From Stenotrophomonas sp. BIGb0135 (GTDB lineage Bacteria > Pseudomonadota > Gammaproteobacteria > Xanthomonadales > Xanthomonadaceae), in contig NZ_JANUDX010000002.1 in the NCBI RefSeq assembly GCF_024810105.1, forward strand, positions 372,001-436,000: 64,000 nt of DNA. Reading direction: 5' to 3'. The notes beneath the pieces were generated by a model. That model had not been told where the DNA came from. It searched no databases and saw nothing but the letters and a program-made list of their open reading frames with translations. Numbering within the stretch: the stretch's first letter is position 1; each line of letters opens with the position of its first letter. The translations under genes were made by a program, and so were the position numbers. Of this stretch, positions 21,710-29,899 are shown in pieces.

Positions 21710-22267
21710 TCAGACCGCCATCAGTTCCTTTTCTTTCTCGGCCACGACACTGTCGACGTCCTTGATGGACTTGTCGGTCAGCTTCTGGATGTCGTCTTCG
21801 CCGCGCTTCTTGTCGTCTTCGCTGATCGCCTTGTCCTTGATCAGCGCGGCGATCGCCTTGTTGGCGTCCTGGCGGATGTTGCGGATGGCGATCTTGGCGC
21901 CTTCGCCTTCCTTCTGCACCTGCTTGCCCAGCTCCTTGCGGCGCTCTTCGGTCGGCGGCGGCAGGTTCAGGCGGATGACGGTACCCGCCACGTTCGGGGT
22001 CAGGCCGAGGTCGGAGGCGTAGATGGCCTTCTCGACGTCCTTGATCATGCCCTTGTCGAACAGGGTGATGACCAGCGAGTGGCCTTCGGACACGCTGATC
22101 GAGGCGACCTGGTTGAGCGGGGTGTCGGTGCCGTAGGCCTTGACGGTGATGCGGTCCAGCAGGGCCGGGGACGCACGGCCGGTGCGGATGGAGGTGAGGG
22201 TGTGCTTCAGAGCATCGATGCTCTTTGCCATGCGCGTCTGCGCGTCCTGCTTGATTTCGTTGAGCAT
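21710..22267 (-). CDS. frr: Ribosome recycling factor
   Basis: 185 residues, the normal length. With EF-G it splits post-termination ribosomes. Characteristic stretches are RTGRASPALLDRITVKAYGTDTPLNQVASIS and the C-terminal helix KKRGEDDIQKLTDKSIKDVD. It follows pyrH after about 110 bp, a conserved neighbour pair. Confidence 0.98.
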   Translation of the reverse strand: MLNEIKQDAQTRMAKSIDALKHTLTSIRTGRASPALLDRITVKAYGTDTPLNQVASISVSEGHSLVITLFDKGMIKDVEKAIYASDLGLTPNVAGTVIRLNLPPPTEERRKELGKQVQKEGEGAKIAIRNIRQDANKAIAALIKDKAISEDDKKRGEDDIQKLTDKSIKDVDSVVAEKEKELMAV

Positions 22268-22380
22268 CGCCCGAATCCTGGATGTAACCGGTAATCGGGC
22301 GATTATAGGCGAATACGGGGCCTGGCCGCCTTATCGCTGCCGCCAGCGGCCGCTCCCCGGGGGAGCGGCGCGTGCCGCGT

Positions 22381-23112
22381 TCAGGCTGCCGGGTCGCGAC
22401 CCTTCACCAGGGTGCCGATGTTCTCGCCGTGCAGGATCTTCAGCAGCTCGCCCGGCTGGCCCATGTCGAACACGCGCAGCGGCAGGTCGCTGTCGCGGGC
22501 CAGGGCGAAGGCGGCGGTGTCCATCACTTCCAGGCCGCGACGGATCACTTCGTCGTAGGTCAGGCTGTCGAAACGGACCGCATCGGCGTACTTGTTGGGG
22601 TCCTTGTCGTACACGCCGTCGACCTTGGTGGCCTTCAGCAGCAGGTCCGCGCCGATCTCGATCGCGCGCAGGGCCGCGCCGGAATCGGTGGTGAAGAACG
22701 GGCTGCCGACGCCGGCGGCGAAGATCACCAGGCGACCCTTTTCGAGGTGGCGGATGGCGCGGCGGCGGATGTAGTCCTCGCACACGTCGTTGATCTTGAT
22801 CGCGCTCATCACCCGCGCCTTGGCGCCGAGCTTCTCCAGCGCGTCCTGCATGGCCAGCGCGTTGATCACGGTGGCCAGCATGCCCATCTGGTCGCCGGTG
22901 ACCCGGTCCATGCCGCCCGCGGCCAGGCCGGCGCCGCGGAAGATGTTGCCGCCGCCGATTACCAGCGCCACTTCGGCACCGGCCTGCTGGGCTTCGATCA
23001 CTTCGCGGGCGAGGCGGTTGATGACCTTCGGGTCGATGCCGTAGTCCTCATCCCCCATCAGTGCCTCCCCGGAAACTTTCAGCAGGATGCGACGATAGGA
23101 AAGATTGGACAT
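22381..23112 (-). CDS. pyrH: UMP kinase
   Basis: A 243-residue hexameric amino-acid-kinase-fold enzyme converting UMP to UDP. The start [20 protein letters not shown] leads into the phosphate-binding [37 protein letters not shown] and [20 protein letters not shown] are diagnostic. A 35-residue in-frame extension upstream is rejected. Unlike E. coli, pyrH does not follow tsf directly: 3.7 kb with two other genes intervene. Confidence 0.97.
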   Translation of the reverse strand: MSNLSYRRILLKVSGEALMGDEDYGIDPKVINRLAREVIEAQQAGAEVALVIGGGNIFRGAGLAAGGMDRVTGDQMGMLATVINALAMQDALEKLGAKARVMSAIKINDVCEDYIRRRAIRHLEKGRLVIFAAGVGSPFFTTDSGAALRAIEIGADLLLKATKVDGVYDKDPNKYADAVRFDSLTYDEVIRRGLEVMDTAAFALARDSDLPLRVFDMGQPGELLKILHGENIGTLVKGRDPAA

Positions 23113-23236
23113 GGTGGCCTCTGGATGCGTGGAAAACGCGGGAATTCTACTGGAAGCCGGGTCGCACCGTGAGAAAACTTGTTGCACTGCGGCGGCGGCC
23201 GGGAGGGCCCCGGCCACCGCCGGCGGGGCGCCCCGG

Positions 23237-24736
23237 TCAGGCCGGGGCGGTACCCGGAGAGCGAGCGATGACGCGGTTGCGGCCCAGGTTCTTGGAGCGG
23301 TAGAGGACGTCGTCGGCCGCCTTCAACAGGTCCTGAACATCGGCGAAACGCTCGTAGCCCCCCTGGGTCGCCACGCCGGCGGAAAACGTGACGAACAGGG
23401 GGCCGTCGGGGACTTCGGCCATGGGCGTGTTGACGATGTTGGCCAGTACCCGGCGCACCACGTCCAGCGCGACCAGCTCGGTGGTGTTGGGCAGCAGGGC
23501 GATGAACTCTTCGCCGCCGAAGCGGGCCACGGTGTCGCTGTTGCGCAGCTGTTCCTGCAGCTTGCCGGCGAAGGCGCGCAGCACCTGGTCGCCCATCAGG
23601 TGGCCGTGGGCGTCGTTGATCTTTTTGAAGTCGTCCAGGTCGATGAAGGCCACCGACAGCGGCCAGCCGTGCCGGGTGGCGCGCAGGAATTCCTGTTCCA
23701 GCACGGCCTCGAGCTGGCGGCGGTTGAGCACGCCGGTGAGCGCATCGCGGTGGGCCTGCTCGGCGAGGCGGTTGGCGCGGGCCTCGAACTCGTCGGCACG
23801 CTGCCGGGCCAGGGCGGCATCCTGCATTTCGCGCAGGTTGCGCAGGGTGGCCAGTTCCTGGGCGTGGTCGATCAACTGCTGCACGCGCGAGGGCGAGAAC
23901 AGGGTGGTTTCGAACAGGGCGCTGATGTCGGGCAGGGCCTCGCCGATGCGGGCCAGCACCTGGTCGAACTGGGCGCTGTCCAGCTGCAGGGTTTCGTTGA
24001 CCTGCTGCAGCGCGTGTTCGCGCGCGGCATCGGCGTCGGCGTTGAGCCAGATGTCGGCGACCGCGCCGGACAGCGCCACGCAGGCCTGGAAGGTGTCTTC
24101 GGCGGCGGCCGGCGACTCGCTGCGCGCGATGCTGTCCACCAGGTAGCGCGGCAGATCCCATTGCTCGGCCATCCAGGCGCCGACGTCGGCATGGCTGGAC
24201 TGCAGGTGCTCGCGTTCCAGCGCGACCAGCGCGTCGTTGTCGGTGGCCTGGCGCAACAGCGGCAGGTAGGTGTCCGGCTGCGACTGGGCCAGCACCAGGA
24301 TGCCCAGGTCCTGCAGCAGGCCGGCCAGCATCAGTTCCTCGGCCTTGCGCAGGCCGCGGGCCTGGCCGAGCAGGCTGGCGGCCAGGGCGCTGAGGATGCT
24401 GCGCCGCCAGGCGCGCTCACGCAGGTCCTGGCCCCGGCCCGGTGCGGTCAGGCCCTGGGTGACGGTGAAGCCCAGGGCGAGGCTGACGGTGGCGTTGAGG
24501 CCGAGCATGGTCAGTGCCTGGCCGAGGTTCTCGATCCGGCGGCGGCTGGCATACAGGGGCGAGTTGGCGATGCGCAGCATGCGCGCGCTCAAGGCCATGT
24601 CGATGGCGATGATGTCGGCGGCGGTGGTGATGTCCGCTTCCGGGTCCTGCGCCAGTTCGATGATGCGCAGGGCAATGCCTGGCGGCGAGGGCAGGTTGCG
24701 GCAGAGCGCCAGGGCGGCTGTCAGCTCGGGAGGCAT
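23237..24736 (-). CDS. HDOD-GGDEF protein, predicted diguanylate cyclase
   Basis: 499 residues. An N-terminal HDOD domain (about 12-210; [36 protein letters not shown]) is followed by a coiled linker (about 290-330) and a C-terminal GGDEF domain (about 330-490). The active-site loop is GGEEF at 407-411, and an RxxD inhibitory site (RNSD, 398-401) sits five residues before it, so catalysis and product inhibition both look intact. The product would be cyclic-di-GMP. ATG 24736 is chosen because the HDOD domain begins there. It sits between AIM24 and pyrH and has no obvious partner. Confidence 0.92.
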   Translation of the reverse strand: MPPELTAALALCRNLPSPPGIALRIIELAQDPEADITTAADIIAIDMALSARMLRIANSPLYASRRRIENLGQALTMLGLNATVSLALGFTVTQGLTAPGRGQDLRERAWRRSILSALAASLLGQARGLRKAEELMLAGLLQDLGILVLAQSQPDTYLPLLRQATDNDALVALEREHLQSSHADVGAWMAEQWDLPRYLVDSIARSESPAAAEDTFQACVALSGAVADIWLNADADAAREHALQQVNETLQLDSAQFDQVLARIGEALPDISALFETTLFSPSRVQQLIDHAQELATLRNLREMQDAALARQRADEFEARANRLAEQAHRDALTGVLNRRQLEAVLEQEFLRATRHGWPLSVAFIDLDDFKKINDAHGHLMGDQVLRAFAGKLQEQLRNSDTVARFGGEEFIALLPNTTELVALDVVRRVLANIVNTPMAEVPDGPLFVTFSAGVATQGGYERFADVQDLLKAADDVLYRSKNLGRNRVIARSPGTAPA

Positions 24737-25017
24737 GGCGGGATGATGTGTGTGTTGTGGCAAGAATACATGGAGTCCGTCACAGATTTGAGCGTTGATT
24801 CCTGCCCTGGGCTCCACGCTGGCGTGGGCATCACGATGGTGATGCGCCATGCCATGCAAGCCCGGCGGGCAGATCGCGGCGGGTGTGTTCGTCGCGCCCT
24901 TGGTAACACATTCGCCGGCGTAGGGGGAGGGTCGGAGGGCTCGGCTGCGGCCCGGCGCGGCGTTGCGGGCCGCGTAGCGCTACCATGCGCGGTTCATTCA
25001 CAAGGAAGGCGCACCAC

Positions 25018-25713
25018 ATGGCGGTCAAGACGCTGCAGGAATTTCTGTCCACCACCCAGGAGAAGGACGTCAGTGCCGATGCTTTCGAGCTGGAAAGCCC
25101 GCACATGCTGGAGGTCCGGGTCGATGGGATGGTATGGGCCAAGGCCGGCTCGATGGTGGCGCGCAAGGGCGGGGTGAAGTTCACCCGGCAGGGGCTGCTG
25201 GAGCAGGGGCTGGGCACGCTGCTGAAGAAGATGGTGAGCGGCGAGGGCCTTCAGTTGATGAAGGTCGAGGGGCAGGGCCGGGTGTACCTGGCCGATGCGG
25301 GCAAGCAGGTGACGCTGGTGCGGCTGGCGGGGGAGTCGATTTTCGTCAACGGCAACGATGTGCTGGCGTTCGAGACGGGCGTGGCGTCGAAGATCACGAT
25401 GATGAAGAAGGTGGCGGGGATGCTGTCCGGCGGCCTGTTCAACGTGAAGCTGAGCGGGCACGGGATCGTGGCGATGACGTCGCACTACGAGCCGATGACG
25501 CTGCCGGTGACGGCGCAGGGCGGGCCGGTGTTCACCGATCCGAACGCGACGGTGGCCTGGTCGGGGTCGCTGGTGCCGGAGATCGTGACCGACATTTCGC
25601 TGGGGACGCTGGTGGGACGCGGGTCGGGCGAGAGCCTGCAGATGCGTTTCGCGGGCGAGGGCTGGGTGGTGGTGCAGCCGTACGAGGAAGTGACGTTCCA
25701 GTCGAAGGGGTGA
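25018..25713 (+). CDS. AIM24 family protein
   Basis: 231 residues. The beta-sandwich pattern and phrases such as MVWAKAGSMVARKGGVKFTRQG, LAGESIFVNGNDVLAFETGV and MLSGGLFNVKLSGHGIVAMTSHYEPM are typical of the AIM24/TerD-like family of unknown function, named after a yeast mitochondrial protein. The start at 25018 has AAGGAAGG about 10 nt upstream. It is the only plus-strand gene in this block, converging on repeat locus B. Confidence 0.85.
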   Translation: MAVKTLQEFLSTTQEKDVSADAFELESPHMLEVRVDGMVWAKAGSMVARKGGVKFTRQGLLEQGLGTLLKKMVSGEGLQLMKVEGQGRVYLADAGKQVTLVRLAGESIFVNGNDVLAFETGVASKITMMKKVAGMLSGGLFNVKLSGHGIVAMTSHYEPMTLPVTAQGGPVFTDPNATVAWSGSLVPEIVTDISLGTLVGRGSGESLQMRFAGEGWVVVQPYEEVTFQSKG

Positions 25714-25754
25714 GGGTGGGGGGATGTGCGCTGGCGCGCGGCTTTTTTGCGTCA

Positions 25755-25808
25755 ACGTCAACTTCAACGTCAACTGCAACTGCAACTGCAACTGCAACTG
25801 CAACTGCG
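25755..25808. repeat. Hexanucleotide microsatellite (AACGTC/AACTGC)n
   Basis: Three to four AACGTC-like units are followed by five AACTGC units, the same unit as at 9433-9486. Confidence 0.85.
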
Positions 25809-25834
25809 GCGCCGCGGTGCTGCGGGTTGGGTCG

Positions 25835-25929
25835 GCGCGGGTGGGCTGGCGGGACACGCCGTGAATCCATCCCTGGAGGCTCGTGGGCGCCATCCATGGC
25901 GCCCAACGGTCCCGCCAGCCCACCCGCAC
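25835..25929 (+). repeat. Three-stem palindromic element B1
   Basis: The arms 25835-25854 and 25909-25929 pair with one mismatch, and pairing continues outward with a bulge. The inner perfect inverted repeat is 25884-25905 (TGGGCGCCAT, CC, ATGGCGCCCA). The small stem is TCCA...TGGA where A1 has TAC...GTA. Confidence 0.85.
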
Positions 25930-26143
25930 CAACCCCCGACAATGTGCGGGCGCGTTGGGAGGGCAACGGCAACAGCCGGGGCGGTGGGGGGTGTCGGTTT
26001 GCTGTGGGGTGGTGGCTGGTGATTCAGTGGTGTTGGGTGGTGACGGGTGAGTCAGTGGTGATGGGTGGTTAATGGCTGGCGAGTGATTGGTCGTTGATTG
26101 GGGGCCGCACGGTGGTTGGCTTTCCGGCCGCCGGGTGGTTAGG

Positions 26144-26186
26144 GGGATGGTGGATGGTGGATGGTGGATGGTGGATGGTGGATGGG
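26144..26186. repeat. 7-bp tandem repeat (ATGGTGG)n
   Basis: About six near-perfect copies of a 7-bp unit, just before the SMAG element of locus B. Confidence 0.85.
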
Positions 26187-26211
26187 GTGGTGGATTCGTC
26201 GAGAGATGGGG

Positions 26212-26234
26212 GTAGAGCCGACCGTTGGTCGGCT
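26212..26234 (+). repeat. SMAG-type REP palindrome in locus B
   Basis: GTAG followed by AGCCGACCGTTGGTCGGCT. It lies between elements B1 and B2. Confidence 0.75.
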
Positions 26235-26347
26235 GCTCCGGACCACTCGATATCCCACCCCAAAACCACACCTCATCTCCCCATCCAACCCATCCACAAA
26301 CCAGCCATGCCGACCACGCCGACCACGCCGACCACCCGGCCACTCAG

Positions 26348-26447
26348 CCAATCGACCAATCGACCAATCGACCAATCGACCAATCGACCAATCGACCAAT
26401 CGACCAATCGACCAATCGACCAATCGACCAATCGACCAATCGACCAA
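26348..26447. repeat. 8-bp perfect tandem repeat (CCAATCGA)x12.5
   Basis: Twelve identical CCAATCGA copies plus CCAA. The unit is not a multiple of three, so every frame is read in turn. It is a strong candidate VNTR. There are no spacers, so it is not a CRISPR array. Confidence 0.95.
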
Positions 26448-26512
26448 GCCCGCTTCAACAGCAGAACCAAAGCCCCGCTGTCCCCCATCCATCCGTCCGC
26501 GGCACCATGTCG

Positions 26513-26624
26513 GGGCTGGCAGGCTTACCCCCTGCCGGGACCGTTGGGCGCCATGGATGGCGCCCAATGAGCCCCCATGGATGGGTTCACGGCGTGTCCC
26601 GGCAGGGGGTAAGCCTGCCAGCCC
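26513..26624 (-). repeat. Three-stem palindromic element B2 (inverted)
   Basis: The arms 26513-26541 and 26596-26624 are perfectly complementary over 29 bp. The inner perfect inverted repeat is 26544-26567 (TTGGGCGCCAT, GG, ATGGCGCCCAA). On the minus strand the small stem is CCCAT...ATGGG. The arm sequence is unrelated to the other five copies apart from the GGGAC end. Confidence 0.9.
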
Positions 26625-26671
26625 GCACGGAACCACAAACAGCAAGGAAGCCAGCTCTGCGCTCTGCGCTT

Positions 26672-26697
26672 TACGCTTCAACGCTTCAACGCTTCAA
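26672..26697. repeat. 8-bp repeat (CGCTTCAA)x3
   Basis: Three direct copies of CGCTTCAA lie between element B2 and the tsf terminator. Confidence 0.75.
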
Positions 26698-26713
26698 AAA
26701 AACAACCACCCAC

Positions 26714-26742
26714 AAAAAAACCCGGCCGAAGCCGGGTTTTTT
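26714..26742 (-). terminator. Intrinsic terminator downstream of tsf
   Basis: AACCCGGC-CGAA-GCCGGGTT is flanked by A7 on the left and T6 on the right. It is bidirectional and 47 bp beyond the tsf stop. Confidence 0.9.
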
Positions 26743-26788
26743 CGTTGAAGCGAATCACCCGCCATCGCCGAAGCGACAGCGCGGTGGA

Positions 26789-27667
26789 TCAGGCCAGGCC
26801 GGCCTGCTTCATCACTTCGGCGGCGTAGTCTTCCACCACCTTCTCGATGCCTTCGCCAACGGCCAGGCGCTTGTAACCGACCACGTCGGCGTTGGCAGCC
26901 TTGACCACCTGCTCGACCGACTGGTTGGTGTCCAGCACGTACGGCTGGCCGTACAGGGTCACTTCGTTGACGATCTTGGCGATCTTGCCGCTGATGATCT
27001 TTTCCAGGATGTCGGCCGGCTTGGACTTGTCCTTGTCGGTCATCTTGGCCAGTTCGATTTCCTTTTCCTTCGCAACGAACTCGGCCGGCACGTCGGCCGC
27101 CTTGTTGTGCGGCGGGTTCATCGCCGCCACGTGCATCGCCAGGCCGCGGGCCAGCTCGGCGTCGCCACCGGCCAGTTCCACCAGCACGCCGATACGGCCG
27201 CCGTGCACGTAGGCAGCGACGTTGTTGGCCGATTCCAGGCGCACGATGCGACGCACGTCGACCTTCTCACCGACCTTGGCGATCACCGCGGCGCGGGATT
27301 CCTCGACGGTTTCGCCCGACGGCAGCTTGGCCGCCTTCAGCGCGTCGATGTCGGCGGCGCCCGAGCTCAGGGCCACCGAAGCAACGGCCTTGGAGAAGTC
27401 CAGGAAGTTGCTGTCCTTGGCGACGAAGTCGGTTTCGGAGTTGATCTCGACCAGCACGGCCTTGTTGCCGTCCTGCGCCGCCACGATGATGCCCTCGGCA
27501 GCCACGCGGTCAGCCTTCTTGTCGGCCTTGGCCAGGCCGGACTTGCGCAGCCATTCGGCCGAGGCGTCGATGTCGCCGCCGTTTTCGGTGAGTGCCTTCT
27601 TGCACTCCATCATGCCGGCGCCAGTGCGCTCGCGCAGTTCCTTGACCAGGGAAGCAGTGATTTCCAC
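26789..27667 (-). CDS. tsf: Translation elongation factor Ts
   Basis: A 292-residue guanine nucleotide exchange factor for EF-Tu. The N-terminal module [21 protein letters not shown] and the core motif [14 protein letters not shown] are diagnostic. It follows rpsB by about 130 bp and is closed by a strong terminator, so pyrH is not in the same transcript. Confidence 0.98.
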   Translation of the reverse strand: MEITASLVKELRERTGAGMMECKKALTENGGDIDASAEWLRKSGLAKADKKADRVAAEGIIVAAQDGNKAVLVEINSETDFVAKDSNFLDFSKAVASVALSSGAADIDALKAAKLPSGETVEESRAAVIAKVGEKVDVRRIVRLESANNVAAYVHGGRIGVLVELAGGDAELARGLAMHVAAMNPPHNKAADVPAEFVAKEKEIELAKMTDKDKSKPADILEKIISGKIAKIVNEVTLYGQPYVLDTNQSVEQVVKAANADVVGYKRLAVGEGIEKVVEDYAAEVMKQAGLA

Positions 27668-27796
27668 GGGATTTCCTCACGAAAGAAAGGGGTTGGGCCG
27701 GCATGGTGGCCGGCCCGTGTGACAGTGTCCTGTCGTCGCGCCGTCGGCAGCGGACAGGAGCAGCGGCGGGCGCGTGGCGCCCGCCGGGGGCCTGGA

Positions 27797-28618
27797 TCAG
27801 GCCTGGGCTTCGCCAGCCTTGTCGGCAGCCGGAGCGGCAGCGGCCTTCTTGGCCGGCGCGCGGCGGGCCGGCTTGGCTTCGTCGGCAGCGCCGGCTTCGG
27901 CGAACTCTTCCTCACGCACGGTAGCGGCGTGCGGCGCAGCGGCCTTGCCTTCCAGCACGGCGTCGGCAGCGGCGCGGGCGTACAGCTGCACAGCGCGGAT
28001 GGCGTCGTCGTTGCCCGGGATCGCGTAATCGACCAGTTCCGGGTTGTAGTTGGTGTCGACCACGGCGATCACCGGGATGCCGAGCTTCTTGGCTTCCTTG
28101 ATGGCGATGTCTTCGTGGCCGATATCGATGACGAAGATCGCGTCCGGCAGACGGTTCATGTCCTTGATGCCGCCCAGCGAGGCTTCCAGCTTGTCGCGCT
28201 CGCGACGCAGGCCCAGCACTTCGTGCTTGACCAGCTTGTCGAAGCTGCCGTCGGTTTCGCCGGCTTCCAGTTCCTTCAGGCGGGCAACCGACTGCTTCAC
28301 GGTACGGAAGTTGGTCAGCGTGCCGCCCAGCCAACGCTGGTTCATGAAGGGCATGCCGCAACGCTCGGCTTCTTCACGGATCGACTCGCGGGCGCTGCGC
28401 TTGGTGCCCAGGAACAGGATGGTGCCGCGCTTCTGCGCAACGCTGGAAATGAAGTTCATCGCGTCATTGAAGAGCGGAACGGTCTTTTCCAGGTTGATGA
28501 TGTGGATCTTGCCGCGGGCGCCGAAGATGTACTGGCCCATCTTGGGGTTCCAGTAACGGGTCTGGTGGCCGAAATGGACGCCGGCTTCCAGCATCTGACG
28601 CATGGTGACCTGGGGCAT
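27797..28618 (-). CDS. rpsB: 30S ribosomal protein S2
   Basis: 273 residues. The start [27 protein letters not shown] is family-typical, and AGGAG lies 8 nt upstream. Conserved regions [29 protein letters not shown] and [29 protein letters not shown] are present. Compared with E. coli S2 (about 241 residues) it carries a C-terminal extension of about 30 residues rich in Ala, Lys and Glu ([18 protein letters not shown]). Confidence 0.97.
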   Translation of the reverse strand: MPQVTMRQMLEAGVHFGHQTRYWNPKMGQYIFGARGKIHIINLEKTVPLFNDAMNFISSVAQKRGTILFLGTKRSARESIREEAERCGMPFMNQRWLGGTLTNFRTVKQSVARLKELEAGETDGSFDKLVKHEVLGLRRERDKLEASLGGIKDMNRLPDAIFVIDIGHEDIAIKEAKKLGIPVIAVVDTNYNPELVDYAIPGNDDAIRAVQLYARAAADAVLEGKAAAPHAATVREEEFAEAGAADEAKPARRAPAKKAAAAPAADKAGEAQA

Positions 28619-28822
28619 TGCAGTAACTCCTGATGGGGAACCGGCCGCCACGGGGAATAGTTGGGCGGTCCGCCGCAAGGCGGGTGGTTCCGGGGTTTGG
28701 CTTCCCTGTCGCTTCCGTGGCCGAACTCCTCGCGGAGCACCCCGGCACGGATATGGGCGGCAGGTGTGGATTCACCGGTGACGTCCGGTGTTGACGTATT
28801 GCCGCGCCAAGGCGACAGCAAT
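28619..28822 (-). promoter_or_regulatory. rpsB 5' leader, structured
   Basis: With the promoter at 28830-28859 the rpsB mRNA would have a leader of about 200 nt. It can fold a GGAACC/GGTTCC-closed domain (about 28634-28691) containing a CCGCC-GCAA-GGCGG hairpin. Long structured rpsB leaders are known sites of S2 autoregulation in gammaproteobacteria; whether this one matches that motif is inference. Confidence 0.4.
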
Positions 28823-28829
28823 CCGGTCG

Positions 28830-28859
28830 ATTATAGCCCGCCCGGGGCGCTGCCTGCAA
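28830..28859 (-). promoter_or_regulatory. Sigma-70 promoter of rpsB-tsf
   Basis: On the minus strand, TTGCAG (28859-28854), an 18-bp spacer and a consensus TATAAT (28835-28830). The -10 box contains the stop codon of the upstream pilus chaperone gene. Confidence 0.7.
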
Positions 28860-29544
28860 TGTTGCCAGCGGCGGCGGGCAGGTCGGCCTCGCCGGCGTGG
28901 TCGAGGCGGGCGCGGAAACGGCCCCCGGCGTAACCCTCGGGACGGGCGGGCAATGGCCAGCCACGGGTGCTGCGCGGCAGGACATAGCCGGCCAACCCGT
29001 CGATCAGGGCGTGGCGCCGGCCCTGCGCATCGACGAACACCAGGTCGGCGAGGTGGGCGTGGCCATCGCCGTCATTATAAAGGCGCAGCAGCGGCGCCGA
29101 CGGCCCCCCGGCCAGGGCCACGCGCAGGCGCGAGGACGGTGCCGCCGGCGCCTGCGGCTCCAGGAATACCGGCAGCGAGACGCGGGTGGCATCGGCACTG
29201 GCGTCCGCGCCCGGGCTGATCACCAGCCGATAGCCCTGCTCGGCCGCCGCCGGCGCGGCACCCAGCCGGACCACCCGCAGGCGCTGGCGCTGGCCGGGCG
29301 CGATGCGCAGCTGGGCCGGGCTCACCACCAGCGTGTCGTCGGCCTGCAGTCGCTCCTGGTCGCCGTCCTGCTCCCAGCGGTACAGCCGGGCCTGGCCGGT
29401 CCATGGCGTTCCGGCGGGATTGGCCAGCCACAGCTCGGCGTGCGCGGGGACGGCCGGGACCGAGACGCTCAGCGGGCTGATCTCCAGGGCACGCGCGGAC
29501 AACGGCACCAGCGCCGACAGCGCGACGACCAGCAGCGATCGCAT
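28831..29544 (-). CDS. Fimbrial periplasmic chaperone (second copy)
   Basis: 237 residues with a signal peptide (LLVVALSALVPLSARA). The mature N-terminus LEISPLSVSVPAVPAHAELWLANP and the segment LRIAPGQRQRLRVVRLG show the PapD-like Ig fold of pilus chaperones. Its ATG overlaps the stop of the small upstream gene. It is the distal gene of the csu-like cluster; archaic pilus operons normally have one chaperone, so its client is unclear. Confidence 0.8.
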   Translation of the reverse strand: MRSLLVVALSALVPLSARALEISPLSVSVPAVPAHAELWLANPAGTPWTGQARLYRWEQDGDQERLQADDTLVVSPAQLRIAPGQRQRLRVVRLGAAPAAAEQGYRLVISPGADASADATRVSLPVFLEPQAPAAPSSRLRVALAGGPSAPLLRLYNDGDGHAHLADLVFVDAQGRRHALIDGLAGYVLPRSTRGWPLPARPEGYAGGRFRARLDHAGEADLPAAAGNIAGSAPGGL

Positions 29545-29825
29545 CAGTAGGTCACCGTGACCCGCGGCGCCTGGCCGGCCTTGGTGGGCGGTGCGGGCGG
29601 GCTCAACGCACTCACCTGGGCCGGAATCGGGGCGCGGCCGTCGCTGCGCTGGTGCGCGGGGCGGCAGGCTGGATCGGCCGACGCATCGGCGCGGGCGCAG
29701 TCGGCGATGATCCGCACCCCGACCCGCAGCGCGGCGCTGCCGGCGGGCCGGGCCTGGGCGGTCGGGGCGCCCGCGGAAAGGCTCAGCAGGCAGGCCAGGG
29801 CAAGCGTGGACGGGCGCGGGGACAT
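29544..29825 (-). CDS. Small secreted protein resembling a truncated spore-coat-U pilin
   Basis: 93 residues from MSPRPSTLALACLLSLSAGAPTAQA, a clear signal peptide. The mature part includes LRVGVRIIADC and two further cysteines, is Pro/Ala-rich, and ends PRVTVTY. That ending resembles the TVTITY terminal strand of the two spore-coat-U proteins in this cluster. It may be a degenerate or minimal subunit. Its stop overlaps the chaperone start (ATGA), so it is translated as part of the operon. Confidence 0.6.
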   Translation of the reverse strand: MSPRPSTLALACLLSLSAGAPTAQARPAGSAALRVGVRIIADCARADASADPACRPAHQRSDGRAPIPAQVSALSPPAPPTKAGQAPRVTVTY

Positions 29826-29899
29826 CGGGCGTCGCAAGGCGGGGGATGCGACCGTTAGCGGCCGGGATCGCAGCCGCTTGAGCAAATGTGTCTATTGGG

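Larger units (their letters stand above)
25714..26788. repeat. Repeat-rich intergenic locus B between AIM24 and tsf
   Basis: A 1.07-kb gene-free region between convergent genes. It contains AACGTC/AACTGC hexamers, a forward three-stem palindrome, GT-rich degenerate repeats, a 7-bp tandem repeat, a SMAG element, a 12-copy 8-bp tandem repeat, an inverted three-stem palindrome, a CGCTTCAA triplet repeat and the tsf terminator. The order mirrors locus A. Confidence 0.8.

Noticed and set aside
26348..26447. Possible CRISPR array
   Set aside because: Contiguous 8-bp units without spacers and no cas genes in the window.
26273..26488. Open frame encoding GRLVDWSI repeats on the minus strand
   Set aside because: It is the translation of the 8-bp tandem repeat, which cycles all three frames; not a protein repeat.
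26225..28633. An 802-codon plus-strand frame over tsf and rpsB
   Set aside because: It runs through the octamer repeat and then antisense to two ribosomal-function genes; not coding.
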